Below, piece after piece: positions 6,028 to 8,333 of a stretch of 8,333 bases of DNA. Position 1 is the stretch's first letter, and each line of letters opens with the position of its first letter. Origin of the DNA: Candidatus Spyradenecus faecavium (GTDB taxonomy: Bacteria; Verrucomicrobiota; Kiritimatiellia; RFP12; DVOR01). Under the pieces are notes generated by a model that was not told the DNA's origin, did no database searches, and saw only the letters and a program-made list of their open reading frames with translations. The stretch covers positions 1 through 8,333 of the forward strand of contig DVOR01000146.1 in NCBI GenBank assembly GCA_018713405.1, read 5' to 3'. The translations under genes and the position numbers were made by a program.

Positions 6028-7343
6028 TAGTGGCCGAAACGGCTGCCGCCGGAGGAGCCGCCGGAGCCGGGGGAGGGGCGGCGGCAGGTGTGGCCGTTGC
6101 GCGAGAGCCACAGCAGCGCGCGCGACCGCCAGGCCGGGTTGTCGAAGGTGCGCAGGGCCGAGCAGTAGCGGCACCCGTCGTGGGTCAGGCCGGTGGAGGC
6201 GTAGGCCTGCACATGGCGGCGCAGGTGGCGGATCCACACCGGGTCGAAGGCCGTGATGCCCACGTCGCCCGCGTCGACGGGGATCAGGCGGACGTCGTCG
6301 AAGCCGCCCAGGGCCAGGCCGTCCGCGGTGGGGTTGCCGCCGGCCACGTCGCCGAAGGCCTTGGCCACGGCCAGCCAGACGTAGCCGCCCTCGGCCACGG
6401 AGACAGCGGCGGAGGCGCCGAAGTAGTCGTATTCCTCGCGCAGGTCGCCCTCCAGGGGCAGGCCGCCCGGGCGCATGGCCTCCCACGGGCCCCAGGCGGC
6501 GGTGTCGTAGGCGGTCCAGCGGACGACCCGCGTGCGCTCCGTCGCGGCGGCGGTGCCGTCGTGCGGGGGCGGGGGCAGGGCGGGGTGGCCGAGGGCGGCG
6601 AGTTGCCCGTCGAGGGGGGTGCCCACGCGCAGCAGGTCGTCGAGCGACGTCTCGAGGGCGGTGAGGCGAAGGCCCAGGAAGGGCTCGGTGGCGAGCGGCG
6701 GCACGGGCCCGAAGTGGGCGTGGCCGGCGTAGTGCTGAAGGAAGGCGTAGGCGTTGAACCAGAACCAGCACCAGTCGTCGCCCAGCACGGCCTCGTAGAA
6801 ATCCTGGTTCACCAGGAGATTGGCGCCGCCGGGGCCCGCGCCGGGGCTGGCGGGGGCCGCGTGGAGGGGGCGCGAGGCGACGATGTGGGCCATGTCGCGG
6901 AAGTCCTCCTCCGCGCCGAGATACCAATCCTGGAAGAGGGCGTCCTCGGCCATCTCGCGGACGACGTCGGCGGCCTCGGGCACCTCGGGCAGGCCGTTGG
7001 CGGCGGCGGTCTCGCCGGCGGAGAGGAGGGCGAGGAAGGGGACGGCCAGCTGGACGCGCTGGCGGAGCTCGTGGAGGGCCTCGGCGGCCTCGGCGTTGGG
7101 GAGGGCGTCGGCGAGCATGTAGGCCTGGATGAGGTTGAGCTCGCCCACGAGGTTGAGTCCGGCGGCCTGCCAACGGGCGGCGGCCAGGGCCGCGGCGTCC
7201 CCGCCGTCGCGCAGGCGCAGGCGGCGCATCGTCAGGCTGTTGGAGGCGCCGATCCAGACGACGAGGGCGGCCAACGCCACGAGCAGCGCCAGCAGGAGGA
7301 CGACCGCCTGGCCGGCCTTAGCGCGACAGGTAGAGCGAGGCAT
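6027..7343 (-). CDS. TadG-like pilus-assembly protein (putative TadE/G family)
   Basis: The 438-aa protein starts with a short basic leader and AGQAVVLLLALLVALAALVVWIGASN (residues 10-35), a single anchoring helix like that of TadG and related TadE/G proteins. It is followed by RDGGDAAALAAARWQAAGLN (45-64), the Asp/Ala-rich helix typical right after it. The remaining 370 or so residues are probably outside the cytoplasm and include a Trp/Phe-rich patch DDWCWFWFNAYAF (189-201), a CRYC pair and a Gly/Ser tail. No von Willebrand domain, common in TadG, is evident. Unlike its three upstream neighbours, the residue five after the leader Gly is not Glu. The ATG at 7343 overlaps the TadE-like gene by 26 bp and has GGA five bases before it. 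The family call rests on the N-terminus and context; the rest is unrecognised. Confidence 0.72.
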   Translation of the reverse strand: MPRSTCRAKAGQAVVLLLALLVALAALVVWIGASNSLTMRRLRLRDGGDAAALAAARWQAAGLNLVGELNLIQAYMLADALPNAEAAEALHELRQRVQLAVPFLALLSAGETAAANGLPEVPEAADVVREMAEDALFQDWYLGAEEDFRDMAHIVASRPLHAAPASPGAGPGGANLLVNQDFYEAVLGDDWCWFWFNAYAFLQHYAGHAHFGPVPPLATEPFLGLRLTALETSLDDLLRVGTPLDGQLAALGHPALPPPPHDGTAAATERTRVVRWTAYDTAAWGPWEAMRPGGLPLEGDLREEYDYFGASAAVSVAEGGYVWLAVAKAFGDVAGGNPTADGLALGGFDDVRLIPVDAGDVGITAFDPVWIRHLRRHVQAYASTGLTHDGCRYCSALRTFDNPAWRSRALLWLSRNGHTCRRPSPGSGGSSGGSRFGH

Positions 7344-7866
7344 GGTCTTCCACCGCCCAATCCGCGCGGAGCGCCCGCGTGCCGTCCCACGGCGCGTAGC
7401 CGAAGAGCGCGCCCAGGCGCCAGGGCATCCCCACCGGCGCGCGGAAGGTCGCCTCCACGCGCGAGAGGCCGCCGTCGCGCCGCACGGTGTGGGAGAGGCC
7501 CTCCCACCGTTCGTAGTCCAGGATGCCGTCGGCCTCGGCCCAGTCGCGGGCCTGCAGGTAGGTGCGCACGAGGGCGAGCTCGCCGCCGGCGCCGGCCACG
7601 TGCCGCCCGCCGTCGGGCACCAGGCGCCGGCCGGAGACGGGGATCATCCCCACGCGCAGGCTCTTGGCCTGCTGGAAGTCGTTCAGCCCCACGGCGTCGG
7701 CGCGCGCGGCGCTGGCCGCGCCGTTCTCCAGGAGGGTGCGCGCCACCGCCGCGTAGGCGAAGTCGTAGAGGAAGTGGAAGGCGGCGAGCAAGACGACCAG
7801 CACGATCAGGCTCTCGAGCATCGCCTGACCGCGCCGGGGGGTGCGTCTGTCGCGCCGCGCGCTCAC
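7318..7866 (-). CDS. TadE-like pseudopilin
   Basis: The protein is 182 aa when started at the GTG at 7866, whose bases GTGA overlap the stop of the Flp-like gene. Upstream in-frame codons only extend into the shadow of that gene. The N-terminus is basic (MSARRDRRTPRRG), then QAMLES and a hydrophobic helix to about residue 35. This gives a Gly13/Gln14 cleavage site with Glu at +5, as in TadE/TadF pseudopilins processed by the TadV-type prepilin peptidase. The rest is a mixed alpha/beta domain of about 140 residues with no recognised motif, ending WAVEDHASLYLSR. TadE proteins are minor, membrane-anchored components needed for Flp pilus assembly; this role is inferred. The next gene begins inside its last codons. 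An ATG start at the MLES methionine is less likely because it would remove the basic leader. Confidence 0.75.
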   Translation of the reverse strand: MSARRDRRTPRRGQAMLESLIVLVVLLAAFHFLYDFAYAAVARTLLENGAASAARADAVGLNDFQQAKSLRVGMIPVSGRRLVPDGGRHVAGAGGELALVRTYLQARDWAEADGILDYERWEGLSHTVRRDGGLSRVEATFRAPVGMPWRLGALFGYAPWDGTRALRADWAVEDHASLYLSR

Positions 7867-8099
7867 ATATTGCCGCTTTCGTCCAGGCGGCGCAGGCCCT
7901 CGCCGCCCTCGAGCTCCTGATAGGCGTCCTGCGCCTCGGCGCCCTTCTCCTCGTCGATGGCGGAGGTGGCGCCGGAGACCTTCTTGGCGATGGCGTCGCC
8001 GAAGAGCGTCCACAGCGCGATGCCCGCGATCGCGATCAACACCACGATGATGATGTACTCCACCATCGCCTGACCCTGTCTGCCCTTGCGCATCCGCAT
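7863..8099 (-). CDS. Flp-like type IVb major pilin candidate
   Basis: The 78-aa protein has leader MRMRKGRQG, then QAMVEYIIIVVLIAIAGIALW, the classic class III prepilin pattern: cleavage after Gly9, Glu and Tyr at +5 and +6, then a 20-residue hydrophobic helix. The mature form would be 69 aa, in the range of Flp pilins (about 50-80 aa). The tail is hydrophilic and acidic (DEEKGAEAQDAYQELEGGEG). The ATG at 8099 has AAAGGA (8107-8112) seven bases upstream. It follows the mini-pilin gene by 15 bp and its stop is shared with the next start. Mature pilins would be inserted into the inner membrane and polymerised outside the cell by Tad machinery, which is not in this window. Flp versus pseudopilin cannot be separated by eye. 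Confidence 0.8.
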   Translation of the reverse strand: MRMRKGRQGQAMVEYIIIVVLIAIAGIALWTLFGDAIAKKVSGATSAIDEEKGAEAQDAYQELEGGEGLRRLDESGNM

Positions 8100-8114
8100 G
8101 ACCGTGTCCTTTCC

Positions 8115-8258
8115 TTAGGGGTAGCCCGAGCCGAGCAAGGTCTCCGTGCGCGCCTCCTGCGCGTCCACGGCCCTGACCAGAAAGCCCGCCGCCAGCGCCG
8201 CCCCGAGGAGCGCCACCAGCACGAGGACGTACTCGACCATCGTCTGCCCGGTTCGCAT
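8115..8258 (-). CDS. 47-aa mini-pilin (Flp-like prepilin)
   Basis: This short ORF begins at ATG 8258 and ends at TAA 8117-8115. Its leader is MRTG, followed by QTMVEYVLVLVALLGAALAA, with Glu9 at +5 and Tyr10 at +6 after the predicted Gly4/Gln5 cleavage site. This is the same pattern as the 78-aa gene downstream. The mature form would be only 43 aa: one helix and about 18 hydrophilic residues ending GSGYP. It has no Shine-Dalgarno; the preceding bases are an extended -10 element that predicts a leaderless transcript. It lies 15 bp before the Flp-like gene and clearly belongs to the cassette. It could be a second pilin, a minor pilin or a pilin-like inner-membrane peptide. Conservation of the motif argues that the ORF is real despite its size. 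Confidence 0.75.
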   Translation of the reverse strand: MRTGQTMVEYVLVLVALLGAALAAGFLVRAVDAQEARTETLLGSGYP

Positions 8259-8273
8259 GCCGGCATTATAGCA
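8256..8273 (-). promoter_or_regulatory. Perfect extended -10 promoter giving a leaderless pilin transcript
   Basis: TGC-TATAAT on the minus strand (hexamer 8270-8265, TG at 8273-8272) is a full match to the extended -10 consensus. The six following bases, GCCGGC, lead directly to the ATG at 8258, so a start at +1 would be the A of that codon. No -35 match is seen. The preceding bases (8278 onward) form a terminator-like hairpin. Confidence 0.65.
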
Positions 8274-8277
8274 TAAA

Positions 8278-8306
8278 GGGGCGGAGCGGCGGAGCCGCCC
8301 CGCCCC
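8278..8306 (-). terminator. Strong hairpin, probable terminator of an upstream minus-strand gene
   Basis: On the minus strand the 29 bases fold into a 13-pair stem with a UCC loop: arms GGGGCGGGGCGGC and GCCGCTCCGCCCC, with one G-U pair. They are followed by TTTATG. On the plus strand the same position would be an A-C mismatch, so the structure is better in minus-strand RNA. It would end a gene entering from the right edge just before the pilin promoter. Confidence 0.45.
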
Positions 8307-8307
8307 A

Positions 8308-8331
8308 GAGAACGGAGAACGGAGAACAGAG
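8308..8331. repeat. 7-bp tandem repeat (GAGAACG)
   Basis: Three consecutive units, GAGAACG, GAGAACG and GAGAACA, plus a partial fourth (GAG) run to two bases before the window end. The array may continue outside. No gene is visible in this stretch. Confidence 0.6.
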
Positions 8332-8333
8332 CG

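Noticed and set aside
4768..7173. Minus-strand 801-codon open frame
   Set aside because: It crosses the hairpin-rich spacer and is out of frame with the TadG-like gene. The Arg/Pro-rich translation is a composition artefact.
5937..8276. Plus-strand 779-codon open frame
   Set aside because: It is antisense to the whole pilin cassette, low in complexity and without motifs. The minus-strand frames carry clear signal sequences and overlaps.

Overview
The window is GC-rich (estimated by eye, not counted) and densely coding, with no sign of tRNA, rRNA, CRISPR or insertion sequence. The genes look like those of a diderm, environmental or gut-type bacterium. The high GC, the hairpin- and tandem-repeat-rich spacers and the Tad-like pilin genes loosely remind me of the Kiritimatiellota/Lentisphaerota/Verrucomicrobiota side of the tree. 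That is an impression only; no marker gene is present to prove it.

Region 1 (1-2924, minus strand) is a three-gene transport operon. It is read from a SixA-like histidine phosphatase (2481-2924) into a neurotransmitter:sodium symporter of the LeuT/NSS family (1105-2484) and then a YbjJ-like major facilitator transporter that runs off the left edge (1-1103). The genes are joined by an ATGA overlap and a one-base gap. A 122-bp divergent spacer (2925-3046) follows. It holds an extended -10 promoter for the leftward operon placed almost on the start codon, a weaker candidate promoter for the rightward operon and a 9-bp inverted repeat.

Region 2 (3047-5723, plus strand) is a two-gene operon: a DUF2157 multi-pass membrane protein, overlapped by 8 bp by an unusually long GDYXXLXY-type protein. 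This pairing is known from many bacteria and has no assigned biochemical function.

Region 3 (5724-6026) is a convergent intergenic stretch of about 300 bp without a credible gene. It contains a purine-rich tract, a series of near-perfect GC hairpins, a 9-bp tandem repeat and a terminator for the last cluster.

Region 4 (6027-8270, minus strand) is a compact four-gene pilin/pseudopilin cassette: a 47-aa mini-pilin, a 78-aa Flp-like pilin, a TadE-like pseudopilin of 182 aa and a TadG-like protein of 438 aa. All four begin with a short basic leader, a Gly-Gln and a hydrophobic helix, as expected of class III prepilins and TadE/TadG proteins of the Tad (tight adherence) system. The cassette starts from a perfect extended -10 element (TGC-TATAAT) whose predicted transcription start is the A of the first ATG, so the first mRNA is probably leaderless. 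No assembly ATPase, secretin or prepilin peptidase is visible; they would have to lie upstream beyond the right edge or elsewhere.

The most noteworthy points are the very short mini-pilin heading a set of related leader-peptide genes, the repeated leaderless promoter architecture at two separate operons, and the long extension and altered motif of the GDYXXLXY protein.
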